Part shown: positions 27,019-35,050 of the stretch, one piece after another
How the letters are laid out: each line of letters begins with the position of its first letter
Position numbering within the stretch: position 1 is the stretch's first letter
DNA from: Nocardioides cavernae
GTDB lineage: Bacteria > Actinomycetota > Actinomycetes > Propionibacteriales > Nocardioidaceae
Assembly: GCF_013410035.1 (NCBI RefSeq)
Contig: NZ_JACCBW010000003.1
Span: 1 to 64,000, forward strand
Direction: 5' to 3'
Length of the DNA stretch: 64,000 nucleotides
Notes under the pieces: generated by a model
Database searches by the model: none
The model's input: only the letters and a program-made list of their open reading frames with translations
What the model was told of the DNA's origin: nothing
Made by a program: the position numbers and the translations under genes

Positions 27019-27963
27019 TCAGGACCCGTCCGTGTCGAGGTCGTCGTCGCGCCAGGTGCTGAGCTTGTCCGGGTTGAGGGTGACCCAGACGTGGCGGACC
27101 CGGTCGTCGAGCACCTGGAAGGTCGCGACGGCCGCCACCCCGTCGGCGCTGCGCAGGACCAACCGGGTCTCGTCACCCGTGTCCTCCAGGGTGGCGGTGA
27201 GGTCGGGCGACCTGCGGAACGCCCCGACGAGGAACCGTGCCACCCGGTCGGCTCCGACGACTGGGCGCAGCGCGGCCCTGACGCGGCCTCCGCCGTCGCT
27301 CGTCGCCACGGCGCCGGGGTCGAGCCGCGCGACGAGGGTCGCGACGTCCCCGGTGAGGCAGGCGGCCACGAACGACTCCACGACCTGACGCTGCTGCAGC
27401 GGCGTGGAGGTGCGACGACGCTCCTCCTCGACGTGCTTGCGCGCCGTCGACGCGAGCTTGCGGACCGCCTGCGACGAGCGCCCGACCATGTCGGCGATCT
27501 CGTCGAAGGGGTAGCCGAAGACGTCGTGCAGGACGAGGGCGACCCGCTCGCCGGGGGTCAACGCGTCGAGGACGACCATGAGTGCCATCGTCACCTCGTC
27601 GGCCAGGGCCGCGCGGTCGGCCGGGTCGGCGGGCGCACCCGATCCGCGCGCGATCGGGGAGCCTGCGGCGAGCGGCTCGGGGAGCCACTCGCCGACGTAG
27701 GACTCGCGGCGGTGCCGGGCGGAGTCGAGGACGTTGAGGCACACGCGGGTCATGGCGGTGGTCAGCCAGGCCGCGGGGTTGCGGATGCCCGCCTGCTCGT
27801 CCGCGGTCAGGCGGTACCACCGGACGTAGGTCTCCTGGACCGCGTCCTCGGCCTCGGCGCGGCTGCCGAGCATGCGGTAGCCGATGGCGAGCAGGCGGGC
27901 GCGCTCGTCGAGCAGCTGCGCCACGCTCTCGTGCTGCTCGTCAGGTCCACGGTTCACTGCCAC
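27019..27963 (-). CDS. ECF41-type sigma factor (SigJ-like) with C-terminal SnoaL-like domain
   Basis: A 314-residue extracytoplasmic-function sigma factor. Sigma region 2 (ARLLAIGYRMLGSRAEAEDAV) and region 4 (GERVALVLHDVFGYPFDEIA) are followed by a SnoaL-like extension of about 130 residues. Three ECF41 hallmarks are visible: WLPEPL between the sigma regions (about 89-94), DGGGRV (about 219-224) and NPDKL near the end (about 293-297). The extension takes the place of an anti-sigma factor. GTG 27963 is preferred because GAGAGG precedes it by 8 bases; GTG 27990 is the alternative. An 11-base tandem repeat (GTCAGGACCC) spans its stop codon. Confidence 0.92.
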   Translation of the reverse strand: MAVNRGPDEQHESVAQLLDERARLLAIGYRMLGSRAEAEDAVQETYVRWYRLTADEQAGIRNPAAWLTTAMTRVCLNVLDSARHRRESYVGEWLPEPLAAGSPIARGSGAPADPADRAALADEVTMALMVVLDALTPGERVALVLHDVFGYPFDEIADMVGRSSQAVRKLASTARKHVEEERRRTSTPLQQRQVVESFVAACLTGDVATLVARLDPGAVATSDGGGRVRAALRPVVGADRVARFLVGAFRRSPDLTATLEDTGDETRLVLRSADGVAAVATFQVLDDRVRHVWVTLNPDKLSTWRDDDLDTDGS

Positions 27964-28056
27964 GGTTCCATCCTCTCGCCGGTCGGCCACCCTCTCGACC
28001 GGACGACACGGCGGAGTGTGAGTCGAGCCTCGCCGTGGTCGACCCCACGTGCCTCC

Positions 28057-28551
28057 TCACACGTGCTGGGTGAGGAGTCCGGAGTCCACGTCGTAGAGGA
28101 AGCCGCCCACCTTGGTGCGCTCGCCGATCAGCGGGTGCGTGCGGACCTTGGCGACGTCCTGGCGCAGCTGGTCGAGCTGGTCGGACACGACGCCGAACGA
28201 CGCCCAGCTGGCGTCGACGCCGGCGGACTCGCCGATCTTCACGCGCAGCTCCTGCTCCGAGGCCGACGCCATCGCGCAGCGGGTGTGCGGGACGACGAGG
28301 ATGCGCTGCACGTTGAGCAGGTGCACGCCGAGCACCAGCGCCTCGAGCGCTTGCGGGGTCACGCGCGCTCCGGGGTTGCGGAAGATCTTGGCGTCGCCGT
28401 GCTTGAGGCCCAGCATGCCGAGGGGGTCGATGCGCGAGTCCATGCAGGTCACGAGGGCGATGCCCGCGTGGGCCTTGCCGTCGAAGCCGCCGAGGTGGAA
28501 GTCGTCCGCGAACGCGCGGTTGGCCTGGAGGAGGTCGTCGAAGTCGCTCAC
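28057..28551 (-). CDS. Beta-carbonic anhydrase
   Basis: A 164-residue beta-class carbonic anhydrase that interconverts carbon dioxide and bicarbonate. Zinc ligands are Cys36 in VTCMDSRID, His89 and Cys92 in VPHTRCAMA, with the Asp38-Arg40 dyad intact; FRNPGARVTP follows. The size matches the short actinobacterial branch (Rv1284-like). Start GTG 28551 is preceded by TAGCCT and 7 bases, so it is probably leaderless, with its -10 lying over the stop codon of the upstream gene. Confidence 0.93.
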   Translation of the reverse strand: MSDFDDLLQANRAFADDFHLGGFDGKAHAGIALVTCMDSRIDPLGMLGLKHGDAKIFRNPGARVTPQALEALVLGVHLLNVQRILVVPHTRCAMASASEQELRVKIGESAGVDASWASFGVVSDQLDQLRQDVAKVRTHPLIGERTKVGGFLYDVDSGLLTQHV

Positions 28552-28558
28552 GCCCCGC

Positions 28559-28564
28559 AGGCTA
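28559..28564 (-). promoter_or_regulatory. -10 element of a probable leaderless promoter (carbonic anhydrase)
   Basis: On the minus strand TAGCCT, then 7 bases, then GTG 28551. The TAG of the -10 is also the stop codon of the 91-residue gene upstream. Confidence 0.55.
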
Positions 28565-28837
28565 GTCCTCGCGCTTCTCGGCCAGCCGGGCGCCCAGGAT
28601 CCGGGCGTAGTCGGGATGGCGGCGTACGTCGGCGGGGCCGGAGTGGCCGTTGAGGAACCGGGTGGCGACCTGGCGGAACTCCGGGCTGCACTCCCGGAGG
28701 TCGGCCTGCTCCAGCATCCTGCGCAGGCCGCCGCCGTCGTCGGCGGACGCGGGGTGCGAGCGCTGCACGGACTCGATGCGCCGACGGATGTCCGCCAGTG
28801 CCACGCCGAGCGGGTCGTGGGCGTCGGTGCCGCTCAC
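28562..28837 (-). CDS. Small hypothetical protein coupled to the WXG-like gene
   Basis: A 91-residue, charged, probably helical cytoplasmic protein (ALADIRRRIESVQRSHPA; GGGLRRMLEQADLRECSPEF; then DVRRHPDYARILGARL). No recognised domain. Its GTG start overlaps the stop of the WXG-like gene (GTGA), so the two are translated together; a chaperone, secretion partner or immunity role is possible but unproven. The second half (HPDYARILGARLAE) recalls C-terminal helices of ESX-associated proteins only loosely. Confidence 0.65.
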   Translation of the reverse strand: MSGTDAHDPLGVALADIRRRIESVQRSHPASADDGGGLRRMLEQADLRECSPEFRQVATRFLNGHSGPADVRRHPDYARILGARLAEKRED

Positions 28838-29862
28838 GGGCCGGCCACGTCGGGTGCGGCGAGGACCGGCAGCGAGTCGTCGGGGTAGCGCAGGTCGCGG
28901 ACCGGGAGCAGGGAGAAGCCGAGGTTGACGAGGCCCGCGCTGAGGAAGAGGCCGTCGACGACCATGAGCGCCCACGAGTAGACGTTGACGAGCCGACCGG
29001 CTGCGTCGACCCAGGTGATCGCCGAGGCGGCGAACTCCTCGAGGATCGCCGCGATCATGTCCATGTAGGGACGCAGGCCCTCGATCGTGATCTGCAGCCC
29101 GTCGTGGAGGAAGATCACCCGGTCCTTGCGCTCGCTGATCCCGATCGCGTGGTCGCGCAGCAGGTCGTCGAACTGGTGGAACCAGTCGAACACCCTGCTG
29201 GCGGCGTTGCCGCTCCACCCGGTGTCGAGGTAGGCGATCGACTCCGCCACCTCCTCGCGGATCGCCTCCCAGTAGAGCTCCAGCCGGTGCAGCGCGTTCC
29301 ACGTCTCGTCCAGGACCTCCCACTCGCCCGCGAGGGAGTCGAGGAGGCCGTCGATCGGGCTGGAGTAGAGGTTGGCGAGCGAGAGCCACGCGGTCAGGCT
29401 GGCCCCGTAGTCGAGGAAGCCCCGAACCGTGGTCCAGTCGCTCCAGTCGCCCGGCATCGCGTCGGAGTCCATCGCGTCGTAGACGGACGACCTCGTGGCA
29501 CCGTGGTCGTCGGGATCGCCGCCCAGGCTCTGGTTGTCGGGCAGCGACTCGGCATCGGTCATGAGGGCGTCGAGCCGCTCCCGTGCTGCCTGGTCGACGT
29601 AGCGGTACTCGTCGGCGCACTGCTTGATGGCCAACCCGGCACTGGCGAAGTACCTCGGGTAGTGGTGGCCGCGCTCGTAGGCCTCGATGAGCTGGGCACG
29701 GCTCTCGACGAGCATGTCCTGCAGGTGCATGAAGACCGCCCCGCCGGAGGCGTCGGGGATGCGGTCGGCCTGCAGGCGGGCCATGCCGATGGTCTGGGCG
29801 CCGAGGAAGATCAGCTCGTCGCCGACCGTCGTCAGGACGTGTGGGGTGACATCGAAGCTCAT
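28834..29862 (-). CDS. WXG100-like (type VII secretion-associated) protein
   Basis: A 342-residue mostly helical protein. It contains DTGWSGNAASRVFDWFHQFD near residues 216-235, a Trp-Ser-Gly turn between helices as in WXG100/ESX proteins, and a first helical part with FMHLQDMLVESRAQLIEAYERG. Near the C-terminus are two hydrophobic stretches (ITWVDAAGRLVNVYSWALMV and LFLSAGLVNLGFSLL), which could be membrane-inserting. This suggests an ESX-type substrate or a membrane-active protein. No ESX secretion machinery (EccC and others) is encoded in the window. The promoter resembles TTGTAG-N17-TAGGCA, 6 bases before ATG 29862. Confidence 0.65.
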   Translation of the reverse strand: MSFDVTPHVLTTVGDELIFLGAQTIGMARLQADRIPDASGGAVFMHLQDMLVESRAQLIEAYERGHHYPRYFASAGLAIKQCADEYRYVDQAARERLDALMTDAESLPDNQSLGGDPDDHGATRSSVYDAMDSDAMPGDWSDWTTVRGFLDYGASLTAWLSLANLYSSPIDGLLDSLAGEWEVLDETWNALHRLELYWEAIREEVAESIAYLDTGWSGNAASRVFDWFHQFDDLLRDHAIGISERKDRVIFLHDGLQITIEGLRPYMDMIAAILEEFAASAITWVDAAGRLVNVYSWALMVVDGLFLSAGLVNLGFSLLPVRDLRYPDDSLPVLAAPDVAGP

Positions 29863-29917
29863 GACAGGTGCCTACCCACGGTCTGCCGGCGCTACAACCT
29901 CCCGGATCCGGGGAGGC

Positions 29918-31714
29918 TCACCCGCCCTTACCCACCGCGTCGCGCACGGCGATCCTGGTCGGCCCGACCTGACGGAACAGCACCAGCGCCAGCACCGCCG
30001 CGACCACGGCGCAGCCGGCCGCGCCCCAGAAGACCGCGTGCTCCTGGGCGATGCCGGCCACCCGCAGCAGGTCGGAGAACTCCGTGCACCGGCTCTTCCC
30101 GTCGCAGACCTCCTGCACCGGCGGGACCGCGCGCTGCTCGGCGTAGTAGCGCCGCAGACCGATCGTCGTGAGGGCGGAGATCCCGACGAGCATGCCCACC
30201 ATCCGGGCCACCACGACGAACGCGCTCGCGACCCCGTGGACGTCGTCGTCGGTGTGGGCGAGGAGGGCGGCGTTGACCGGCGCGAGGGCGAGACCGAACC
30301 CCAGCCCGCCGACCACGAGCGCGACGTTGGCGACCGGCTCCTCGATGGTCGTGAGCCCCCAGCGGGTCATCAGCACGAAGCCGACGGCCGCCATCACCAT
30401 GCCGAGCGCCGTGACGACGCCGGGGGAGAGCGAGCGGATCAGCCACCCGCCGGCGACCGCGCCGACGGGGAGGGCGAGCAGGAAGCGCACGAGCACCAGT
30501 GCCGCCGGGAGCTGGTCGTCGGGGTAGACGGTCGTGCGGGCGAAGAGCGGGATGTCGATGAGCGCGGCGATGAGCGCGGCGCCGATGAAGAAGCTGACGA
30601 GCAGGGCGCCCCACGCGGGCGTACGACGCAGCGCACCGCGGGGGACGAGGGGGTTCGCGGCGCGGCGCACGTGCCACGCGAAGGCCGCCGAGGCCACGAC
30701 GGCGCCGAGCAGGTACCACCGGCCGCGGGGGGAGAAGACCTCGATCTTGGGGTCCGCCGTGGCGAACGCGAGGATCACGCCGCCGAGGGCCGCGGCGAGG
30801 AGCAGTGCGCCGGCGAGGTCGGCGTCGACCAGCACGCGGACCCATCCGCGGAGGTCGAGCAGGGGTCTCGGCGCGAACCAGCACCACGCCACGAGCAGCA
30901 GGAACGCGCCGGTCGTCACCGCGCCGATCGGGGTGAGCCAGCGCCCGTCGCCGGCGAACGGGATGAAGAGCTGGCCCCAGGTCAGGTCCCGCATGAGCGC
31001 GGGGGGTCGCAGGAAGACGACGGCGGCCGCGGCGAGGGTGGCGAGGAGCAGGAGCGCGCCGACGACGTCCGGGCGGGAGCGTGGCGGGCGTGGCGCCGGC
31101 TCGGCCCCCGCCGCGGTCGAGCGCGCGCGCGGCGCGAGCGTACGGATCGCGGCGGCGAGGACCAGCCCGACGGCGAGGTTGATCGCGAAGATCGCGCGCC
31201 AGTCGGAGACGGCGAGCACCGCCGCACCGAAGAGGGGGCCCAGCACCGAGCCGATCTCCTGCACCGCGGACACGACGCCGAGCGGGATCCCGCGACGCTC
31301 CGCGGGGTAGAGGTCGGCGACCAGGGCGAGCGTGGCCGGCACGAGGCCGCCTCCGCCGACGCCCTGGAGGAAACGGCCCGCGACGATGCTGGGCATGTCG
31401 TAGGCGACCGTCGTGATGAGCGAGCCGAGCGCGAACAGCACCAGCGCCATGACCAGGACCGGCACCCGCCCGCGCTGGTCGGCGATCCGGCCGATGAGCG
31501 GGAGCATCGCGACGTAGCCGAGCAGGAAGCCGCTGACGATCGGGGCGGCCCGCTGGAGCTGGTCGATCGGGACGCCGACGCCGGTCATCATGTCCGGCAG
31601 CGCCAGCACGACGACGTAGGTGTCGGCTGCGGCGAAGGCGACGGCGACCGCCGCCATGGCGAGGAGGACCCGGGAGGTGCGCGAGACCTCGACCACGCCG
31701 GCGGCGGCGCTCAC
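29918..31714 (-). CDS. MFS transporter of the P55/DHA2 type
   Basis: A 598-residue major facilitator with about 14 helices. Motif A-like GRIADQRGRVPVL occurs near residue 70, motif C-like VSAVQEIGSVLGPLFGAAVL near 140, and a long loop after about residue 190. GTG 31714 overlaps the stop of the LprG-like lipoprotein gene (GTGA). This lipoprotein-MFS order is the conserved lprG-Rv1410c (P55) operon of mycobacteria, where the pair exports lipids such as triacylglycerols and contributes to drug tolerance. The same role here is inferred from synteny. A rough hairpin (CTCCCGG/CCGGGGAG) near 29899-29914 may terminate the operon. Confidence 0.88.
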   Translation of the reverse strand: MSAAAGVVEVSRTSRVLLAMAAVAVAFAAADTYVVVLALPDMMTGVGVPIDQLQRAAPIVSGFLLGYVAMLPLIGRIADQRGRVPVLVMALVLFALGSLITTVAYDMPSIVAGRFLQGVGGGGLVPATLALVADLYPAERRGIPLGVVSAVQEIGSVLGPLFGAAVLAVSDWRAIFAINLAVGLVLAAAIRTLAPRARSTAAGAEPAPRPPRSRPDVVGALLLLATLAAAAVVFLRPPALMRDLTWGQLFIPFAGDGRWLTPIGAVTTGAFLLLVAWCWFAPRPLLDLRGWVRVLVDADLAGALLLAAALGGVILAFATADPKIEVFSPRGRWYLLGAVVASAAFAWHVRRAANPLVPRGALRRTPAWGALLVSFFIGAALIAALIDIPLFARTTVYPDDQLPAALVLVRFLLALPVGAVAGGWLIRSLSPGVVTALGMVMAAVGFVLMTRWGLTTIEEPVANVALVVGGLGFGLALAPVNAALLAHTDDDVHGVASAFVVVARMVGMLVGISALTTIGLRRYYAEQRAVPPVQEVCDGKSRCTEFSDLLRVAGIAQEHAVFWGAAGCAVVAAVLALVLFRQVGPTRIAVRDAVGKGG

Positions 31715-32430
31715 GGCGCGGTGATGTCCTTCTCGGTGCCGTAGTCGGCGAAGTCGACGGTGTAGGTCATCTCCTCGGCGCGCGGGTAGAAGATCCCCGT
31801 GAGGGTCGCCCGGCGCAGCTCGCCGTCGTCGGTGACCTGCCACTCGACGTCGAAGGTGTCGCCGGAGGACGACGGGATGATCGCGTCCATCGCGTCGCCG
31901 GGCACGGTGCCGGAGTAGGTGGTGAGGACCTCGGTGTTGTTGCTGCCGCCGCGCACGCTCTCGCCGGCCACGGGGGAGTCGGTGAGGCCGAGCAGGCCCG
32001 CGAACCCGTCCGCGCCGATGAGGCCCGACGGGTCGGGGGCGCCGTACTCCTTGGGGTTGACCTTGTCGTAGCCCGGGGTGAACGGCAGCTGGGCGTAGAC
32101 GGTGTCGTCGACGGCGATGACCGGCACGTCGACGGTCTGGCCGGCGAAGACGACCGTGATGGAGCCCTCGAAGGCGGGCGCGTTGGTGAGCGTGCCGACG
32201 GCGCGGGTGATGCCCGAGACGCCTTCGGGGAGGGCGTCGGTGGAGAGTGTCAGCTCGACGCCGCTGGTCTCCTCGAGCGTGGTGGCGGCCGTCGCCAGCG
32301 CCTCCTCGGGGGTGGGTCCGTCGTCGCCCCCGCCACCGCTGCCGCCGTCGTCACCGGAGCAGGCGGCGAGGGTGGGGAGGGCGAGGAGGACCGCGGCGGC
32401 GGTCGTGGCGAGACGTCCGGAGGTGCGCAT
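31711..32430 (-). CDS. LppX_LprAFG-family lipoprotein (LprG-like)
   Basis: A 239-residue periplasmic or outer-leaflet lipoprotein. The signal peptide ends in lipobox LAAC (Cys24), followed by a Gly/Asp/Ser linker. The mature domain matches the LppX/LprG lipid-binding half-barrel: ALATAATTLEETSGVELTLS, SITVVFAGQTVDVPVIAVDD, VYAQLPFTPGYDKVNPKEYG, DPSGLIGADGFAGLL and the RATLTGIFY strand. It should carry hydrophobic lipids between the inner membrane and the envelope with the downstream MFS exporter. ATG 32430. It is 4 bases from the end of parC. Confidence 0.9.
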   Translation of the reverse strand: MRTSGRLATTAAAVLLALPTLAACSGDDGGSGGGGDDGPTPEEALATAATTLEETSGVELTLSTDALPEGVSGITRAVGTLTNAPAFEGSITVVFAGQTVDVPVIAVDDTVYAQLPFTPGYDKVNPKEYGAPDPSGLIGADGFAGLLGLTDSPVAGESVRGGSNNTEVLTTYSGTVPGDAMDAIIPSSSGDTFDVEWQVTDDGELRRATLTGIFYPRAEEMTYTVDFADYGTEKDITAP

Positions 32431-32434
32431 GGGC

Positions 32435-34945
32435 TCAGCCTTCCACAGGCTTGGGCGCGCCGCCGGGAGTCGCGCCGGCCGCCACCTGGGCGGCGACCGG
32501 CGAGGCGACGGCGGCGATCGGCTGCGGGGCGGGGACGCCCGAGCCGTCCCGCTTGCCGGTGGCCTCGGGGAGGTCGATGGGCGCCCCGCTCGACGCCGCG
32601 GCGCGTGCCGGTCCCGGTCCGGCCCACGCGGCGACGAGGACGTCCTCGCCCTTGAGGAAGCGGTGGCTGCGCACGCCGCCGGTCGCGCGTCCCTTGCCGG
32701 GGTACTCGCTGAAGGGCGTCACCTTCACCGCCCCGGCCTCGGTGCCGGGCAGGGCCGTCGAGGAACCGGAGGCCGTGACGACGACGGCGTCGGCGGGGTC
32801 GAACGCCCCGAAGAACGCGACGTGCTGGCCGGCCCCGAGCTTGATGCCGGCCATGCCGCCGCCCGCCCGGCCCTGGGGGCGTACGCCCGAGGCGGGGAAG
32901 TGCAGCAGCTGGGCGTCGGAGGAGATGAAGCACAGCTCCTCCTCGCCGGTGGTCAGCTCGACGACGCCGACGACCTCGTCGCCGTCCTTGAGCCCGATGA
33001 CCTCCCACTCGTCGCGGCCGAGGACCTCGGGGTTGACCCGCTTGACGATGCCGTCGCGGGTGCCGAGGGCCAGGCCGGGGCCGTCGGTGGGCAGAGCGCT
33101 GAGCGCGAGGGCCCGCTCGCCGGCGTCGAGCGACAGGATCTCGCTGAGCGGCAGACCGCCCTGCAGGTTGGGGTCGTTGGCCGAGTCGGGCAGCTCCGGC
33201 ATGTCGAGCACGCCGACCTTGAGCAGCCGGCCGCGGTTGGTGACGACCCCGACCTCGCCGCGGGCGCTCGTGCGTACGGCGCTGGTGACGACGTCGTGGT
33301 TGGCGCGGCCCTCGCCGTGGCCCGGCGGCGCGGCGGACGTCGTACGCGCGAGCAGCCCGCTGGAGGACAGCAGCGCGAAGCACGGGTCGTCGGCGACCTC
33401 CAGCGGCGTGGCGCTCGCCGCGGTCACGGTGGTGCCGGCCGAGGCGAGCAGGACCGTGCGGCGCGGCGTGCCGTGCTCCTTGGCGACGTCGGTGAGCTCG
33501 TCGGACACGACCTTCCGGAGCAGCTTCTCGTCGGCGAGGATCGCGTCGAGGTACTCGATCGTGCGCTCGAGCTCGGTCTTCTCCTTCTCGAGCTCGAGCT
33601 TGGAGAACTTCGTGAGCCGGCGCAGCGGCATGTCGAGGATGTAGTCGGCCTGGGCCTCGGACAGGTCGAAGACCGAGATCAGCCGCTCCTTGGCGGCGGC
33701 GGCGTTGTCGGAGCCGCGGATGACCTGGATGACCTCGTCGATGTCGAGGATCGCCACGAGCAGGCCGTCGACGAGGTGGAGGCGGTCCGCGGCCTTGCTG
33801 CGGCGGAAGACCGAGCGGCGCCGCACGACCTCGAACCGGTGGCCCAGGAAGACGTCGAGCAGCTCCTTGAGCCCGAGCGTGCGGGGCTGGCCGTCGACGA
33901 GGGCGACGGCGTTGATGCCGAAGGAGTCCTCCATCGGCGTCTGGCGGTAGAGCTGTTCGAGGATCGCCTCGGGGACGAAGCCGTTCTTGACCTCGATGAC
34001 CAGCCGCAGGCCGTGGTCGCGGTCGCTGAGGTCCTTGATGTCGGCGATGCCCTGGAGCTTCTTGGCGAGCACGAGCTTCTTGATCTGCTCCATCACCCGC
34101 TCGGTGCCGACGCCGTAGGGGAGCTCGGTGACCACGATGCCCTTGCGGCGCGGGGTGACCGACTCGACGCGGGCGGTCGCGCGCATCCGGAACGTGCCGC
34201 GGCCCGACTCGTAGGCGTCGCGGATCCCGTCGAGGCCCACGATCTTGCCGCCGGTCGGCAGGTCCGGGCCGGGGACGAACCGCATGAGGTCGTCGAGCGA
34301 GGCCTTGGGGTGGGTGATGAGGTGCTTGAGCGCCTGCACCACCTCGACGAGGTTGTGCGGCGCGATGTTGGTGGCCATGCCGACCGCGATCCCGGCCGAG
34401 CCGTTGACCAGCAGGTGGGGGATGGCGGCCGGCAGGACGACCGGCTCCATCTCGCGCGAGTCGTAGTTGGGCTTGAAGTCGACCGTGTCCTCGTCGATCG
34501 AGGCGGTCATCGCGACCGCGGCGGGCGCCATCCGGCACTCGGTGTAGCGCATCGCGGCGGGAGCGTCGTCGGGCGAGCCGAAGTTGCCGTGCCCGTCGAC
34601 GGTCCGCAGCCGCATCGACCACGGCTGGGCCATCCGCACCAGCGCGTCGTAGATCGCGCCGTCACCGTGCGGGTGGAGCCGGCCCATGACCTCCCCGACG
34701 ACGCGGGCGCTCTTCACGTGCCCGCGGTCGGGGCGCAGGCTCATGTCGTCCATCGTGTAGAGGATCCGCCGCTGGACCGGCTTGAGGCCGTCGCGCGCGT
34801 CGGGCAGCGCCCGGGAGTAGATGACCGAGTAGGCGTACTCCAGGAACGACGTCTGCATCTCGTCGCGGATGTCGGTGTCGAGGATGTGCTCCTCGAAGTC
34901 GTCCGGGAGGGGCTGCTTCGTCGTACGGCGTGCCATGCGCGCCAT
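32435..34945 (-). CDS. parC: DNA topoisomerase IV subunit A (GyrA-like)
   Basis: The DNA breakage and rejoining subunit of a type IIA topoisomerase, 836 residues. The winged-helix core has [19 protein letters not shown], the quinolone-region helix [17 protein letters not shown] (91-107) and the catalytic Tyr134 in [13 protein letters not shown] coiled-coil arm follows ([19 protein letters not shown]), then a beta-pinwheel C-terminal domain whose GyrA box is degenerate ([15 protein letters not shown]), favouring ParC over GyrA. The position equivalent to the quinolone-contacting Ser is Gly96. ATG 34945 has GGAG eight bases upstream; ATG 34936 is also possible. The partner parE lies at 23.7 kb on the other strand. 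Confidence 0.93.
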   Translation of the reverse strand: MARMARRTTKQPLPDDFEEHILDTDIRDEMQTSFLEYAYSVIYSRALPDARDGLKPVQRRILYTMDDMSLRPDRGHVKSARVVGEVMGRLHPHGDGAIYDALVRMAQPWSMRLRTVDGHGNFGSPDDAPAAMRYTECRMAPAAVAMTASIDEDTVDFKPNYDSREMEPVVLPAAIPHLLVNGSAGIAVGMATNIAPHNLVEVVQALKHLITHPKASLDDLMRFVPGPDLPTGGKIVGLDGIRDAYESGRGTFRMRATARVESVTPRRKGIVVTELPYGVGTERVMEQIKKLVLAKKLQGIADIKDLSDRDHGLRLVIEVKNGFVPEAILEQLYRQTPMEDSFGINAVALVDGQPRTLGLKELLDVFLGHRFEVVRRRSVFRRSKAADRLHLVDGLLVAILDIDEVIQVIRGSDNAAAAKERLISVFDLSEAQADYILDMPLRRLTKFSKLELEKEKTELERTIEYLDAILADEKLLRKVVSDELTDVAKEHGTPRRTVLLASAGTTVTAASATPLEVADDPCFALLSSSGLLARTTSAAPPGHGEGRANHDVVTSAVRTSARGEVGVVTNRGRLLKVGVLDMPELPDSANDPNLQGGLPLSEILSLDAGERALALSALPTDGPGLALGTRDGIVKRVNPEVLGRDEWEVIGLKDGDEVVGVVELTTGEEELCFISSDAQLLHFPASGVRPQGRAGGGMAGIKLGAGQHVAFFGAFDPADAVVVTASGSSTALPGTEAGAVKVTPFSEYPGKGRATGGVRSHRFLKGEDVLVAAWAGPGPARAAASSGAPIDLPEATGKRDGSGVPAPQPIAAVASPVAAQVAAGATPGGAPKPVEG

Positions 34946-35038
34946 TGTCCCCGCTCCGCCCCGCCCACCCCGCGGGGGCACGCCGGGGCGGCACCCACGG
35001 ATCCGAGGGGACGGGCGCTCTTGCGGGTTCCTTGCCGA

Positions 35039-35044
35039 TAGATT
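35039..35044 (+). promoter_or_regulatory. -10 element of a probable leaderless promoter (GNAT fusion gene)
   Basis: TAGATT, 6 bases, then GTG 35051; no ribosome site can fit. Confidence 0.6.
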
Positions 35045-35050
35045 GCGGGT

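Noticed and set aside
28562..29862. A complete type VII secretion or contact-dependent toxin locus
   Set aside because: Only a WXG-like protein and a small partner are present; there is no EccC ATPase, recognisable toxin domain or proven immunity gene.
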